From: Hyalangium gracile
Lineage (GTDB): Bacteria; Myxococcota; Myxococcia; Myxococcales; Myxococcaceae
Direction: 5' to 3'
Length of the DNA stretch: 64,000 nt
Assembly: GCF_020103725.1 (NCBI RefSeq)
Contig: NZ_JAHXBG010000014.1
Location: 1-64,000, forward strand
Below the pieces are notes generated by a model, which saw only the letters and a program-made list of their open reading frames with translations, was not told the origin of the DNA and did not search any database. Below are positions 17,343 to 25,723 of this stretch, piece after piece; position 1 is the first letter of the stretch, and every line of letters begins with the position of its first letter. The translations under genes and the position numbers were made by a program.

Positions 17343-18257
17343 TCACGTACGGCAGGCCCGGGCCCGCCGCCGCGCCCGGAACATCCACATGGACAGCAGC
17401 ACGCCGGGCAGGAACGAGCCAGGGGCCGCCGCGCAGTTCGTCCCCGCGCTCTGGCCGGACAGGTTCTTGCTGGACACGCCGATCTCGGTGCACTGGGTGG
17501 GCGGAAGGCCCCGCGGATAGGTGTCGCAGAAGCCCGCGGCGCTGCCGGCGTCGATGACGCGCTTCTGGGTCTCTCCGATGGGCGCGGAGGCCTCCATGGT
17601 GGACAGCGGCTCGAACACGTGGTCCAGCCCCATGGCGTGGCCGATCTCGTGGGTCATCGTGTTCTGGATGTCCGTGGCCACGCACTCCGTCGAGGGCAGC
17701 CCCTCGCAGATCGGCGAGCTGACGACGGTGAAGAGGAAGCCCAGGTTGCCGCCCGGCTGCGAGGCGTTGAGCTCGATGTCCGCGTCCAGGATGATGCCGT
17801 TCTTGAAGCTGAACGTGGTGGTGGTGAGCCCGATCGTCAGGTCGCCGTGCTCCCAGCAGGAGTAGTCATTGGCGCACGTCTCGGCCTCGATGCAGGGATC
17901 GTCATAGGGGACGACGTCCGAGCAGGCCGTCTCCCGGAAGGTGACGACGTTCTGGTTCTCCCCGTCCACGACGTAGCCCACGGCGGGGCGGCTCACGTCC
18001 GGGCCACGGACGAAGGTGAAGTCGCTGCACGTGGCCGACAGCGTGCGCCACGTGTCGAAGGAGGCGTCGATCGCGGGGAACTCGGTGTCCCGCGGCGTGC
18101 GGAGGCTGCCGGCCGAGTCGATGTGGTAGACGAACTCTCGACTGAGCCAGTTGAGGCACAGGGGCTTTCCGGGGACCACGGTGCGCCGGTACACCTGGGC
18201 GCTCGCGGCGGGCGCCACGAACAGGACGGCCAGCAGGAGCAGCCCGCGCGGGCTCAC
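17343..18257 (-). CDS. Secreted matrixin-like metalloprotease, MYXO-CTERM anchored (paralog A)
   Basis: A 304-residue exported protein. The signal peptide runs through GLLLLAVLFVAPAASAQ. The catalytic domain starts almost at once (WLSREFVYHID, then SFDTWRTL), with zinc motif THEIGHAMGLDH (HExxHxxGxxH) and a Met-turn candidate STMEAS, as in matrixins (M10 type). No propeptide with a cysteine switch is visible. Eight or more Cys suggest disulfides. The C-terminus (NCAAAPGSF, a hydrophobic stretch, then an Arg cluster) resembles the MYXO-CTERM tail removed by myxosortases. The GTG start at 18257 overlaps the stop of paralog B by four bases. The paralogs share SxNTMTHEIGH-type and CANxYxCW motifs, so they arose by tandem duplication. 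Confidence 0.82.
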   Translation of the reverse strand: MSPRGLLLLAVLFVAPAASAQVYRRTVVPGKPLCLNWLSREFVYHIDSAGSLRTPRDTEFPAIDASFDTWRTLSATCSDFTFVRGPDVSRPAVGYVVDGENQNVVTFRETACSDVVPYDDPCIEAETCANDYSCWEHGDLTIGLTTTTFSFKNGIILDADIELNASQPGGNLGFLFTVVSSPICEGLPSTECVATDIQNTMTHEIGHAMGLDHVFEPLSTMEASAPIGETQKRVIDAGSAAGFCDTYPRGLPPTQCTEIGVSSKNLSGQSAGTNCAAAPGSFLPGVLLSMWMFRARRRARACRT

Positions 18258-19150
18258 GAGCGCCCTCCCCGACGGCGACGGGCGAGCAGCAGCGCCCACC
18301 CGGCCAGCGCTGGCAGCCACGCCTCGGCCCCGACGGAGGCGCACCCGACCTGGGCCTTGCGGCCGAGGTTCGCGTCCGACGTGGGATGGACGCAGGCCTG
18401 GCTGGCCATGCCCTTCGGGTAGGCCTCCGAGCACACGAAGTCGCGCGAGCCCGGGTCGATGCTCCGCTTGGAGATCTCACCTGTCTGCGCCCGAGGGTTC
18501 ATCGTGGAGCCCACGGCGTTGGTGTGGTCCAGGCCGACGAAGTGGCCGATCTCGTGCGTCATGGTGTTCTGCACGTCCGTGGACACGCAGTTGGTGGTCA
18601 GCGCCGGCGGGTTGCAGAGCGGACCATCCGAGGTGGTGAAGTAGAAGGCCACCGAGTTCAGCTCGATGTCCGAGTCGTAGATGATGCCGGACTTCTCGTC
18701 GTAGGTGGTGAGGGTGACGGCGATCGTCCCGAGATCGTTGTCCCAGCAGTCATACTCGTTGGCGCACGACTCCTCTTCCCAGCACGGATCATTGGCCGGC
18801 ACGATGTTGGTGTCGCCGCAGCGCCGGGTGCGGAAGAGCACCAGGTTCCGGTTGTCGCCGTTGACCACGTAGCCCACCTTGCGGTCGTCGACGACGCCCC
18901 CCTCCTCGAGGGACAGGTTGCCGCACTGGTCGAAGATCGTCCGCCAGCCCTGGAACGAGCGCCGGACGGCGTCGAACTCGGAGGCCTGGGGCCTCGTCTG
19001 CGGGTTGCCCGCGCTGCTCTGGTACCAGGTGATCTTCGGCACCGTCCAATAGAGGCACTGCGTCGAGGGATCTCCCGCCTCGACGCGGCTGCGGACATAG
19101 GGAGCCGACTGGCCCAGCGAGAGGGCCAGCATCAACGCCGCGATCTTCAC
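18254..19150 (-). CDS. Secreted matrixin-like metalloprotease, MYXO-CTERM anchored (paralog B)
   Basis: A 298-residue protein with a short signal peptide (MKIAALMLALSLGQSAP). Its catalytic domain aligns by eye with paralog A along its length: EFDAVRRSFQGWRTIFDQC, KVGYVVNGDNRNLVLFRTRR, SCANEYDCW, IIYDSDIELN, and zinc motif THEIGHFVGLDH with Met-turn STMNPRAQ. The tail QVGCASVGAEAWLPALAGWA ending in RRRRGG is a MYXO-CTERM signal: Cys, membrane stretch, Arg cluster. Its ATG overlaps the stop of the companion gene by four bases. It probably acts at the cell surface on proteins; the substrate is unknown. Confidence 0.83.
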   Translation of the reverse strand: MKIAALMLALSLGQSAPYVRSRVEAGDPSTQCLYWTVPKITWYQSSAGNPQTRPQASEFDAVRRSFQGWRTIFDQCGNLSLEEGGVVDDRKVGYVVNGDNRNLVLFRTRRCGDTNIVPANDPCWEEESCANEYDCWDNDLGTIAVTLTTYDEKSGIIYDSDIELNSVAFYFTTSDGPLCNPPALTTNCVSTDVQNTMTHEIGHFVGLDHTNAVGSTMNPRAQTGEISKRSIDPGSRDFVCSEAYPKGMASQACVHPTSDANLGRKAQVGCASVGAEAWLPALAGWALLLARRRRGGRS

Positions 19151-19722
19151 TGGCGCTTCTCCTTGCCCGGCTGCTGGAGGGCATTCCGGATGGCGGCCTT
19201 CAGCTCATCCAGCGGGAGCGTCCGCGCGGTGGAGGCGGTGGGCTTGCGCGTCGTCGGCTCCAGCAGGAGCACATCCCCCGTGCTCTCCGGCACCGCGAGC
19301 GCCGAGCGGGTGTCCGCCGAGCGCTGCACCTGGTACTTGCCCTGCGCCATGCCCGTCACCCGAAAGGCGCTCGGGCCCTTGCGCTCCAGGAAGACCACCA
19401 CCTCCTCGCCCGGCGTGAAGGTGGCAAGGCCGTGGACCATCTGTCCGATATCCCCCACCCGACCACCGGGCTGGACGATGACGACGGTGCTGCCCGCCTG
19501 GCCCTTGAGTGTCTCCGTCACCTCGATCTCCACGTCGGTGACGATGCGGCGGCGGTCGCCGCTCCACCGGCTCTCGGCGCGGCGGACGGTGCCGTGCACC
19601 ACGGTGTCGGCCGTCTGGGCCAGCCCGGTCAGGTCGAATCGGAGCATCGTCGTGGCGGCGGCCGGCAGCCCGATCAGCAAGGCAGCGGCCAGGACAGCGG
19701 AGAGCGCGGAGCGCAGTGTCAT
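19147..19722 (-). CDS. Exported companion protein of matrixin module (copy 1)
   Basis: A 191-residue protein with a signal peptide (SAVLAAALLIGLPAAATT). The mature part is mostly beta, with TADTVVHGTVRRAES, EIEVTETLKGQAGSTVVIVQ, PGGRVGDIGQ and TFTPGEEVVVFLERKG, and a helical C-terminus (PLDELKAAIRNAL). I do not recognise a named family. It is clearly related to the protein at 57878-58420, which shares AD(T/R)VV, EV(T/L)E..(L/R)G, VVQ.GGR.G, GE....FL and a terminal DE....IR.A. Both precede a matrixin gene with a 4-base overlap, so a role in folding, inhibiting or targeting the protease is the simplest inference. The ATG at 19722 follows a GAGGTGA ribosome site. Confidence 0.72.
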   Translation of the reverse strand: MTLRSALSAVLAAALLIGLPAAATTMLRFDLTGLAQTADTVVHGTVRRAESRWSGDRRRIVTDVEIEVTETLKGQAGSTVVIVQPGGRVGDIGQMVHGLATFTPGEEVVVFLERKGPSAFRVTGMAQGKYQVQRSADTRSALAVPESTGDVLLLEPTTRKPTASTARTLPLDELKAAIRNALQQPGKEKRQ

Positions 19723-19830
19723 CAGGTCACCTCGGTTCCCCTCAGTGTAGCCCACGGGCCCCAGAGGTGCTCGAAGCACTGCGGGCTCACGTTGACCACC
19801 TATCCGCTGCTTGCTATCCGCGCCCCTCTC

Positions 19831-21270
19831 ATGGCCTCCGCACCCCGAGTCCGTTTCGCACCCTCTCCCACCGGCTACCTCCATATCGGCGGTGCCCGGA
19901 CGGCGCTCTTCAACTACCTCTATGCCCGGCGCTTCGGCGGCACCTTCATCCTGCGCATCGAGGACACGGATCTGGAGCGCTCCACCGAGGCCTCGCTGCA
20001 GGCCATCCTCGACGGCCTGAAGTGGCTGGACATCGACTGGGACGAGGGCCCCGGGAAGGGCGGGCCCTTCACCCCGTACTTCCAGACGCAGCGGCTGGAC
20101 ACGTACCGCCAGCACGCCGAGCAGCTCATCGCCGCGGGCAAGGCCTACCGCTGCTACTGCACGCCCGAGGAGATCAAGGAGCGCCGGGCCCGCGCCGAGA
20201 AGGAAGCCGGCGTGGCCGGCGTCTACAAGTACGAGGGCACCTGCCGGGACCGGAAGGACATCCCCGAGGGCCGGCAGTCCGTCGTGCGCTTCAAGATGCC
20301 GTCCAAGGAGGGCTCCGTCTCCTTCGACGACTTCGTGCTCGGGAAGATCACCAAGGAGTACTCGGACCTGGATGACTGGGTCATGCTCCGGGCGGACGGC
20401 ATCCCGCTCTACAACTTCGGCTGCGTCATCGATGACCACCTGATGGACATCACCCTGGTGGCGCGCGGGCAGGAGCACGTCAACTCCACCTTCCCGCAGC
20501 TGATGCTCTACCAGGCGTTCGGCTGGGAGCCGCCGCGCTTCGCCCACCTGCCGCTCATCCTCGGGCCGGACCGCGAGAAGCTGTCCAAGCGCAAGCACAA
20601 GGAGGCGGACGTCATGCTGCACAAGGCCAACGGGATCCTCCCGGAGGCCCTGCTCAACTTCGTCATCCGCCTGGGCTGGAGCCACGGCAACGACGAGGTC
20701 ATCTCCCGCCAGCAGATGATCGAGTGGTTCGACTTCAAGGACGTGGGCAGCACCTCCGGCGTGTGGAACCCGGAGAAGCTGCTGTGGCTCAACCAGCACT
20801 ACCTGAAGACGCTGCCCCCAGCCGACATCGCCCGGCGCCTGGGGCCCTTCCTCGCGGACAAGGGGCACGCACTGCCCGCGGGCGACTCGCGCCTGGAGCG
20901 CTTCGTCGTCGCCTTCCGCGAGCGCGCCAAGACACTCGAGGAGATGGCCACCATGGCCGTGCCGTACCTCGCCTCGGGCGTGACGCTCGACGAGAAGGCC
21001 GCCGCCAAGCACCTCACGGCGGACTCCCTGAAGCTCGTCCGGCAGGTGCGGGACGACGCGGCCGCCCTGCCCGAGTGGAGCGTGCCGGCCCTGGATGCGG
21101 TCATCAAGACGGTGAGCGAGCGGGCAGGCGTGGGCATGGGCAAGGTGGCCCAGCCCGTCCGGGTGGCCATCACCGGGAACACCACGAGCCCGGGCATCGG
21201 CGAGACGCTCCTCCTGATGGGCAAGGACGAGGCGCTGCGCCGCCTGGATGCCGCCCTGGCTCGCGGCTGA
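19831..21270 (+). CDS. gltX: Glutamate--tRNA ligase
   Basis: A 479-residue class I aminoacyl-tRNA synthetase that charges tRNA-Glu. The N-terminus has the HIGH-type signature FAPSPTGYLHIGGARTALF, followed by RIEDTDLERS. The second ATP-binding motif is EKLSKRKH, and the length fits bacterial GluRS. The ATG at 19831 is chosen because the conserved protein starts MASAPRVRFAPSPTG; the frame is open further upstream but shows no conservation. No glutaminyl-tRNA synthetase is seen here, so whether this enzyme is discriminating cannot be judged. The gene is divergent from the matrixin operon and lies 676 bp before a tRNA-Glu gene. Confidence 0.96.
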   Translation: MASAPRVRFAPSPTGYLHIGGARTALFNYLYARRFGGTFILRIEDTDLERSTEASLQAILDGLKWLDIDWDEGPGKGGPFTPYFQTQRLDTYRQHAEQLIAAGKAYRCYCTPEEIKERRARAEKEAGVAGVYKYEGTCRDRKDIPEGRQSVVRFKMPSKEGSVSFDDFVLGKITKEYSDLDDWVMLRADGIPLYNFGCVIDDHLMDITLVARGQEHVNSTFPQLMLYQAFGWEPPRFAHLPLILGPDREKLSKRKHKEADVMLHKANGILPEALLNFVIRLGWSHGNDEVISRQQMIEWFDFKDVGSTSGVWNPEKLLWLNQHYLKTLPPADIARRLGPFLADKGHALPAGDSRLERFVVAFRERAKTLEEMATMAVPYLASGVTLDEKAAAKHLTADSLKLVRQVRDDAAALPEWSVPALDAVIKTVSERAGVGMGKVAQPVRVAITGNTTSPGIGETLLLMGKDEALRRLDAALARG

Positions 21271-21335
21271 CACACGCCCCGGGCCCTCGCGAAGTCGGTG
21301 GACGACACCGCGCCAGGGCCCTATCTTGTCGCCCC

Positions 21336-21749
21336 ATGACGCGAGCGCTTGACAGCCTGAGAGGCCATTTCTATAAGGCGCGCCCGCTCTGGGCGGCGGT
21401 GGCGGTGTTGTGGGTGACGGCGGCGGGGGCAGAGACGGTCAGCGGAGCACAGCTGCCCGATGGCGCACAGAAGGTGGGCGAGAATCGGTACCGGGCGCCA
21501 CGCGACTTCGAGGAGACGCTGAAGTACTACCGGACGGTGTACCCGGTTCAGGCGTATCCTCGGAAGTCGATCGTCAACCAGCCGGGCGTGAAGGCCGTGC
21601 ACATCACCAACCCCTCTGGGAAGAACTTCGAGGGGTTGAACATTTATGAAGCAAACGACGAGGTCCGTATCTACGTCGTTCCGGTTCCGGCTCCCGCCAA
21701 GCCCGTCAGGAAGGCGCCCGAGCCCAAGTCGGGGAAGAAAACTCGGTAG
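21336..21749 (+). CDS. Small exported protein of unknown function
   Basis: A 137-residue protein with an N-terminal signal peptide (RPLWAAVAVLWVTAAGAET). The mature part is about 110 residues, with ENRYRAPRDFEETLKYYRTV, HITNPSGKNFEGLNIYEAND and EVRIYVVPV, and ends in a Lys/Pro-rich tail. Predicted strands and absence of Cys suggest a small periplasmic alpha/beta domain. No family recognised. It follows gltX by 65 bp on the same strand and precedes two tRNA genes. The start is the ATG at 21336; there is no strong ribosome site. Confidence 0.7.
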   Translation: MTRALDSLRGHFYKARPLWAAVAVLWVTAAGAETVSGAQLPDGAQKVGENRYRAPRDFEETLKYYRTVYPVQAYPRKSIVNQPGVKAVHITNPSGKNFEGLNIYEANDEVRIYVVPVPAPAKPVRKAPEPKSGKKTR

Positions 21750-21816
21750 TTCACGAGCCCCAGCGAGTTGTGGTAGTAGAAGTCCCGAAGTCAGCAGCAC
21801 GCAGCACGGCGGTTCT

Positions 21817-21887
21817 TGGGGAATCGTCTAACGGCAGGACAGCAGACTCTGACTCTGCTTATCTAGGTTCGAATCCTAGTTCCCCAG
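21817..21887 (+). tRNA. tRNA-Gln (anticodon CTG)
   Basis: The sequence folds as a cloverleaf: acceptor arms TGGGGAA and TTCCCCA, D arm around GTCTAACGGCAGGAC, anticodon stem GCAGA/TCTGC with loop CTCTGAC (anticodon CTG, reading CAG), and T arm CTAGG-TTCGAAT-CCTAG. CCA is not encoded. Confidence 0.95.
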
Positions 21888-21946
21888 CTTGAAATCTTCG
21901 GTTGACGTGAGCACACCGAAGAGATACTTGAAGTCGCAGTCGCAAC

Positions 21947-22018
21947 GGCCCTGTCGTCTAGTGGTTAGGACGGTGCCCTCTCACGGCACAAACTCGGGTT
22001 CGAATCCCGGCAGGGTCA
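21947..22018 (+). tRNA. tRNA-Glu (anticodon CTC)
   Basis: Cloverleaf with acceptor arms GGCCCTG and CAGGGTC, D arm GTCTAGTGGTTAGGAC, anticodon stem GTGCC/GGCAC with loop CTCTCAC (anticodon CTC, reading GAG), and T arm CGGG-TTCGAAT-CCCG. Discriminator base A; CCA is not encoded. It is likely co-transcribed with the tRNA-Gln gene 59 bp upstream. Confidence 0.95.
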
Positions 22019-22023
22019 CTGAG

Positions 22024-22062
22024 ACGCCCGCTCTCCTCACGGAGGGCGGGCGTTTCGCTTTT
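22024..22062 (+). terminator. Intrinsic terminator of the tRNA pair
   Basis: A strong hairpin with arms ACGCCCGC and GCGGGCGT, extended by CTCC/GGAG, and a TCAC loop. It is followed by TTCGCTTTT, six bases after the end of tRNA-Glu. Confidence 0.85.
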
Positions 22063-22114
22063 GCGTGCTCGAGCGCCCCGAACAGGCGGCGCCCCGGCTC
22101 GGCGACTCCCCCAC

Positions 22115-23083
22115 TCAGCGGCGGGTGATGCTCCGGTGGAAGAGCAGCAGCGCGTTGGCCAGCCGCGTCTGCGCCCGCTGGATCGTCCGGCGCACCAGCA
22201 GCATCCGCACGCGCTCCGGCAGGCTCTGCGTCCCCGAGGAGGAGCCGAAGCCCACCAGGTCCAGCCTCAGGCCGATGGCCTCCAGCAGGTCCGCGAGATC
22301 CGCCTGCGGGTTGGCCAGCAGCAGCACGTCCGGCGCCCGGGACTGGAGGATCTCCGCCAGCATCCGCCAGCGCGGCTCGCCCGTCTCCAGGATGACGACG
22401 TCGCAGTGCTCCAGCTCCGGAGAGGTGGCCGGCAGCTCCACCACCTGGAAGCCCTCGGAGTTGAGCACCTGCACGGCCTCGGGGCTGCCGACCACGGCCA
22501 CGCGGCCCGTCATCGCCCCGCTCTTCACCGCCTGCTCGTAGTTGCGCAGCTCGTCCTCGAGCGCCTGGTGCGCCGGCTCGGGCGCGTCCTGTCCGCTCTC
22601 CAGCAGCGCGGCGGCCTGCCGGGCCACATCCCGGGCCTGCTCTCGGCCCTTGATGCGCTCGGAGCGCCGCTCGAGCGCGGCCCTCACCTTGGCCCGCAGC
22701 ACGCGCAGATCATCGAAGGGCTTGAGGATGTAGTCGCTCGCCCCCGCCGCGAAGGCGGCGATCACCGACTCCGAGCTGGCATAGCCGGTGATCATCATCG
22801 CCTCGAGCGCGGGTTGCAGGCGCCGCGCCTCGGCGATGAGCTCGATGCCGCTCATCTGCGGCAGGTTCTTGTCGGTGATGAGCACGTCGATGCGCTGGTT
22901 CTGCAGCAACGGCAGGGCCTCCTCGGCGCTGGTGGCCTGGATGACGACCAGGTCCGCCTCACGCGCCAGGAGCCGACCGCATACGTCCAGCACGACGGGC
23001 TCGTCGTCCACTACCAGCAGGGTCGAGGCGAGCGTTCCCCCCGTTCCTCCCTCGCTCTCCTCGGTCTCGAACGGCAGATCCAT
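22115..23083 (-). CDS. Response regulator with second, degenerate receiver-like domain
   Basis: A 322-residue protein. The N-terminal receiver is complete: DD at 26-27 in LLVVDDEPV, phospho-acceptor Asp71 in VLITDKNLPQMSG, Thr99 in MMITGYAS and Lys121 in YILKPFDDL. A coiled coil (about 130-185) leads to a second domain beginning GRVAVVGSPEAVQVLNSEGF and containing DVVILETGEPRWRML and PDVLLLANPQADL. It has the beta/alpha rhythm of a receiver but lacks the catalytic acidic pair and Lys. The protein ends in a basic helix. There is no DNA-binding or enzymatic output, so it may work through protein contact. The ATG at 23083 is the first codon of the conserved part. It is divergent from the membrane protein at 23235. 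Confidence 0.8.
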   Translation of the reverse strand: MDLPFETEESEGGTGGTLASTLLVVDDEPVVLDVCGRLLAREADLVVIQATSAEEALPLLQNQRIDVLITDKNLPQMSGIELIAEARRLQPALEAMMITGYASSESVIAAFAAGASDYILKPFDDLRVLRAKVRAALERRSERIKGREQARDVARQAAALLESGQDAPEPAHQALEDELRNYEQAVKSGAMTGRVAVVGSPEAVQVLNSEGFQVVELPATSPELEHCDVVILETGEPRWRMLAEILQSRAPDVLLLANPQADLADLLEAIGLRLDLVGFGSSSGTQSLPERVRMLLVRRTIQRAQTRLANALLLFHRSITRR

Positions 23084-23234
23084 TGGACGGGAGGATCTCA
23101 CAGCTCGAAGGTAACTTCGAGCGAAGCGAAGAGCCGACCTATGCTGTAGGCTGTGAGCTTCGCCGACGCCTTGGTGGAGAACCGTATCCCCCCCCCGGGT
23201 TGGAGACGTGCGCCTGAGGTATGACGAGGGGCGC

Positions 23235-23741
23235 ATGGTCGGGGAGTCCCTCCCCCCCACCTTCGGGCAGCGCCTGGTCCCGGAGCTGTGCCTGCTCCTG
23301 GCCGCCGCCTGCGGTCTGGGTAGCCTGTCACTCCTGGTGCTCACCCCCAGCCACTATGGCACCCCCGCCGCCCTGGCCCTGGCGGCGGCGGCCTTCATCG
23401 GGTACGCCCTGCGGACGGAGGCCCGGCTGGGGCGCCGGCGCTTCGTCCTCCACTTCTCCACCGAGACGTTCCGGCTGGAGCGCCTGAGCTGGGCGCCCTC
23501 GGCCACCCGCACCGAGACGGTCCCCTTCGACGACGTGACGGCCGTCGAGGTGGTCCAGCGCCCCTCGGGGCACTACGCCATCGTCGTCGTCTGGAAGGCC
23601 GGCCCCCCGGACAAGCGCCAGGAGCGACGCGCGGCGGTGGTGGAGCACGTCCGCCCCAGCGAGGCGGAGACGCTCCACCGCGTCTGGCGCATGCTCCACA
23701 ACGCCTTCGGACTCAAGGCATCGGCGCCCGAAGCAGGGTGA
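23235..23741 (+). CDS. Small membrane protein of unknown function
   Basis: About 168 residues, with two adjacent membrane helices near the N-terminus (LCLLLAAACGLGSLSLLVL and AALALAAAAFIGYAL). A soluble domain follows that may have a PH-like beta fold (RRFVLHFSTETFRLERL, TVPFDDVTAVEVV, HYAIVVVWKAG). No family recognised. Two starts are possible: GTG at 23208, or the ATG at 23235 preceded by GAGGGG, which I prefer. The 3' end overlaps the convergent kinase gene by 29 bp. Confidence 0.6.
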   Translation: MVGESLPPTFGQRLVPELCLLLAAACGLGSLSLLVLTPSHYGTPAALALAAAAFIGYALRTEARLGRRRFVLHFSTETFRLERLSWAPSATRTETVPFDDVTAVEVVQRPSGHYAIVVVWKAGPPDKRQERRAAVVEHVRPSEAETLHRVWRMLHNAFGLKASAPEAG

Positions 23742-24870
23742 TCTCGATGTCCGTGCCCTCGCCCGGCACGGAGGACAGCTTGAGCTTGCCTCCGTACTGC
23801 GTGACGAGATCCTTGCAGATGGACAGCCCCAGCCCCGTGCCGATGCCCACCGGCTTGGTGGTGAAGAGCGGCTGGAAGACCTTCTCCTGCAGCTCGACGG
23901 GGATGCCGCAGCCGTTGTCCGAGACGGTGAGGATCACGTTGTGGTCCTGCATCGTCCAGCGCACGTCGATCTTCCCCTGGCGGCCGATGCCCTCCATGGC
24001 CTGCGCGGCGTTGACGATGAGGTTGAGCACCACCTGGCAGAGCTTCACCGGCCCGAACAGCACCCGCGCCGCCTCGCCGCTGCTCGTCAGGCGCGCCCTG
24101 TCCCGCACCTCGGCGCGCGCGAGCTTCACCGCGAAGGAGACCACTTCGGAGATCTCCGCCGCCTGCTCCGTCTCGTCGCCGCGCGCCTGCGCCTTCAGGC
24201 CGTGCGCCACCTGCCGCAGGTGCTCGGTGCCCGTGGACAGATCGCCGATCAGCGAGGGCAGATCCTTCACCGTCTCGGCCACCGCACGGTCCGGATCACT
24301 CGCCAGGTGCTTGTTCACGTACTCGATGACCTGATCGATGTCCCGGCGCAGCGCGGACACGTTCTGCGAGAGGTAGCCCACCGGCCCCATCAGCTCGTGG
24401 GCGATGCCGGCCGTCACCTGTCCCAGGGTGGCCAGACGCTCGGCCTTCATCATCCGGCTCTCGACTTCGCGGATCTTCAGCTCCAGGCGCGCGATCTTCA
24501 GCGCGTCCTCGAGCGCGGCCAGCATCTCCGCGCGATCCCACGGCTTGACGAAGTAGCGCGTCACCTGGCCGCGGTTGACGGCGTCCACCACCGCCTGCAG
24601 GTCCGCGTAGGCGGTGACGAGCATGCGCTTGGCGTCGGGCGCCAGCGTGCGGGCGCGCTCCAGCAGCTCCACGCCGCTCATGCCCGGCATGCGCTGATCG
24701 GAGATGACGACGCCGATCTCTCCGCGCCGCTGCTCCAGCAGGGCCAGCGCCTCGTTGGGCGAGGAGCAGCGGAAGATGCGGAAGCGCTGGCCGAAGTTGG
24801 CGTCGAACACCCGGAGGTTCAGGGCGTCGTCGTCACAGTAGAGGACTGCGGGAAGATCGTACGGGCTCAT
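23713..24870 (-). CDS. Receiver-histidine kinase hybrid
   Basis: A soluble 385-residue protein with an N-terminal receiver followed by a kinase. The receiver has VLYCDDDALNLRVFD, phospho-acceptor Asp in GVVISDQRMPGMSG, and Lys in YFVKPWDRAEM. The HisKA segment has phospho-acceptor His in VTAGIAHELMGPVGYL. The ATPase domain has NLIVNAAQAMEG, VSDNGCGIP and GIGTGLGLSIC, so it looks active. The receiver-first order suggests its kinase activity is governed by an upstream kinase. The ATG at 24870 begins the conserved receiver; an upstream extension is open but unlike the family. No partner regulator adjoins it except the receiver protein at 22115. Confidence 0.88.
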   Translation of the reverse strand: MSPYDLPAVLYCDDDALNLRVFDANFGQRFRIFRCSSPNEALALLEQRRGEIGVVISDQRMPGMSGVELLERARTLAPDAKRMLVTAYADLQAVVDAVNRGQVTRYFVKPWDRAEMLAALEDALKIARLELKIREVESRMMKAERLATLGQVTAGIAHELMGPVGYLSQNVSALRRDIDQVIEYVNKHLASDPDRAVAETVKDLPSLIGDLSTGTEHLRQVAHGLKAQARGDETEQAAEISEVVSFAVKLARAEVRDRARLTSSGEAARVLFGPVKLCQVVLNLIVNAAQAMEGIGRQGKIDVRWTMQDHNVILTVSDNGCGIPVELQEKVFQPLFTTKPVGIGTGLGLSICKDLVTQYGGKLKLSSVPGEGTDIEITLLRAPMP

Positions 24871-25035
24871 GAAGGGGATCCAGGCCGAGGAGGGAGGCGT
24901 CCTGGAATGACCCCAGGATAACGCCACCCGCCGCCACCGCATCTTCATCCCGAGCAAAGCCGCTCAGAGAGCGAGCGCACTCGTGACGCACCGCGTCTCA
25001 AGACCTGCATACCCTGTCGGGTTCGCGCGGAGTTC

Positions 25036-25317
25036 CTATCTCGCGCGAGCCCTGTCCTGCGCTTCTCCCTCGAGGGCGAACTCCACCGCGTCGAGCGAGC
25101 GGAACTCTCCGCGAGGCAGGCCGCTCAACAAGGTGAGGACCTCCGCCGGAGCGGCGTTTTCCCGAGCCACACGGCTCAGCTGCTCCATGGAGAGCGGGTA
25201 GACCGCGCCCTGGAGCGCCTGCCGCAGCAGGGATGCGAGCGAGAGAGGCGGCTTCGCACGTGCCTCCGGCCCACCATCGCCGAGGGTGGACCGGGCTCGT
25301 GTCATGTCGTCGTTCAT
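25036..25317 (-). CDS. DUF2795-like small protein
   Basis: A 93-residue soluble protein. After a variable basic N-terminus it carries one DUF2795-like unit: LRQALQGAVYPLSMEQLSRV, followed by a conserved-looking NAAPAEVLTLLSGLP and FRSLDAVEFALEG. DUF2795 proteins are small helical proteins of unknown role found in many bacteria, sometimes tied to stress. The ATG at 25317 lacks a clear ribosome site. It stands alone, between the receiver-kinase and a small convergent/divergent gene pair. Confidence 0.65.
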   Translation of the reverse strand: MNDDMTRARSTLGDGGPEARAKPPLSLASLLRQALQGAVYPLSMEQLSRVARENAAPAEVLTLLSGLPRGEFRSLDAVEFALEGEAQDRARAR

Positions 25318-25470
25318 TTGAGGAGAAGTTAAGCAGGCGACGGGGACATTGCGGGCTTTTTTCATCGTCCGCTGAGCGAGCAAGAAGCCAGGCGCCCTCC
25401 TGCTCAGCCTATGGCTACCTCCACCTCCACACCTCACCGTATCTCCACGGACACGAAGAGGAGGCAGAGG

Positions 25471-25668
25471 ATGGAGAAGAAGGACAAGGGCTACGTGGAG
25501 CACATCGAGCACGCGCAGGACACCCGGCCGGAGCCGTGGCCCGGCATCCAGGGCCGCTCGAAGGAGCACGAGGAGGAGCTGCCCACCGGCACCCCGCGCG
25601 AGGCGCAGGCCGAAGTCACCGAGGCCCAGCGCCGGCTCGAGCAGGACATGGACGAGGAGAAGGAGTGA
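25471..25668 (+). CDS. Small highly charged protein of unknown function
   Basis: A 65-residue, Glu/Lys-rich protein starting MEKKDKGYVEHIEHAQDTRP and ending in the helix VTEAQRRLEQDMDEEKE. The ATG at 25471 is preceded by GAGGAGG at good spacing; an upstream in-frame ATG at 25411 would add 20 residues. The composition suggests a soluble, partly disordered protein of the kind often made under stress, but no family is recognised. Confidence 0.6.
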   Translation: MEKKDKGYVEHIEHAQDTRPEPWPGIQGRSKEHEEELPTGTPREAQAEVTEAQRRLEQDMDEEKE

Positions 25669-25675
25669 GTCTCCC

Positions 25676-25706
25676 GGCCTCGCCCTCGTTCATCGGGGGC
25701 GAGGCC
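25676..25706. terminator. Hairpin between convergent genes
   Basis: Perfect 10-bp arms GGCCTCGCCC and GGGCGAGGCC with an 11-base loop, lying between the ends of the small charged-protein gene and the E2 gene. There is no T-run; it probably works in both directions. Confidence 0.55.
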
Positions 25707-25723
25707 TGGGGCTCGCGAGGCGA

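Noticed and set aside
21750-22018. Possible integration site with phage remnants at the tRNA pair
   Set aside because: No integrase gene or repeated tRNA 3' end was found nearby.
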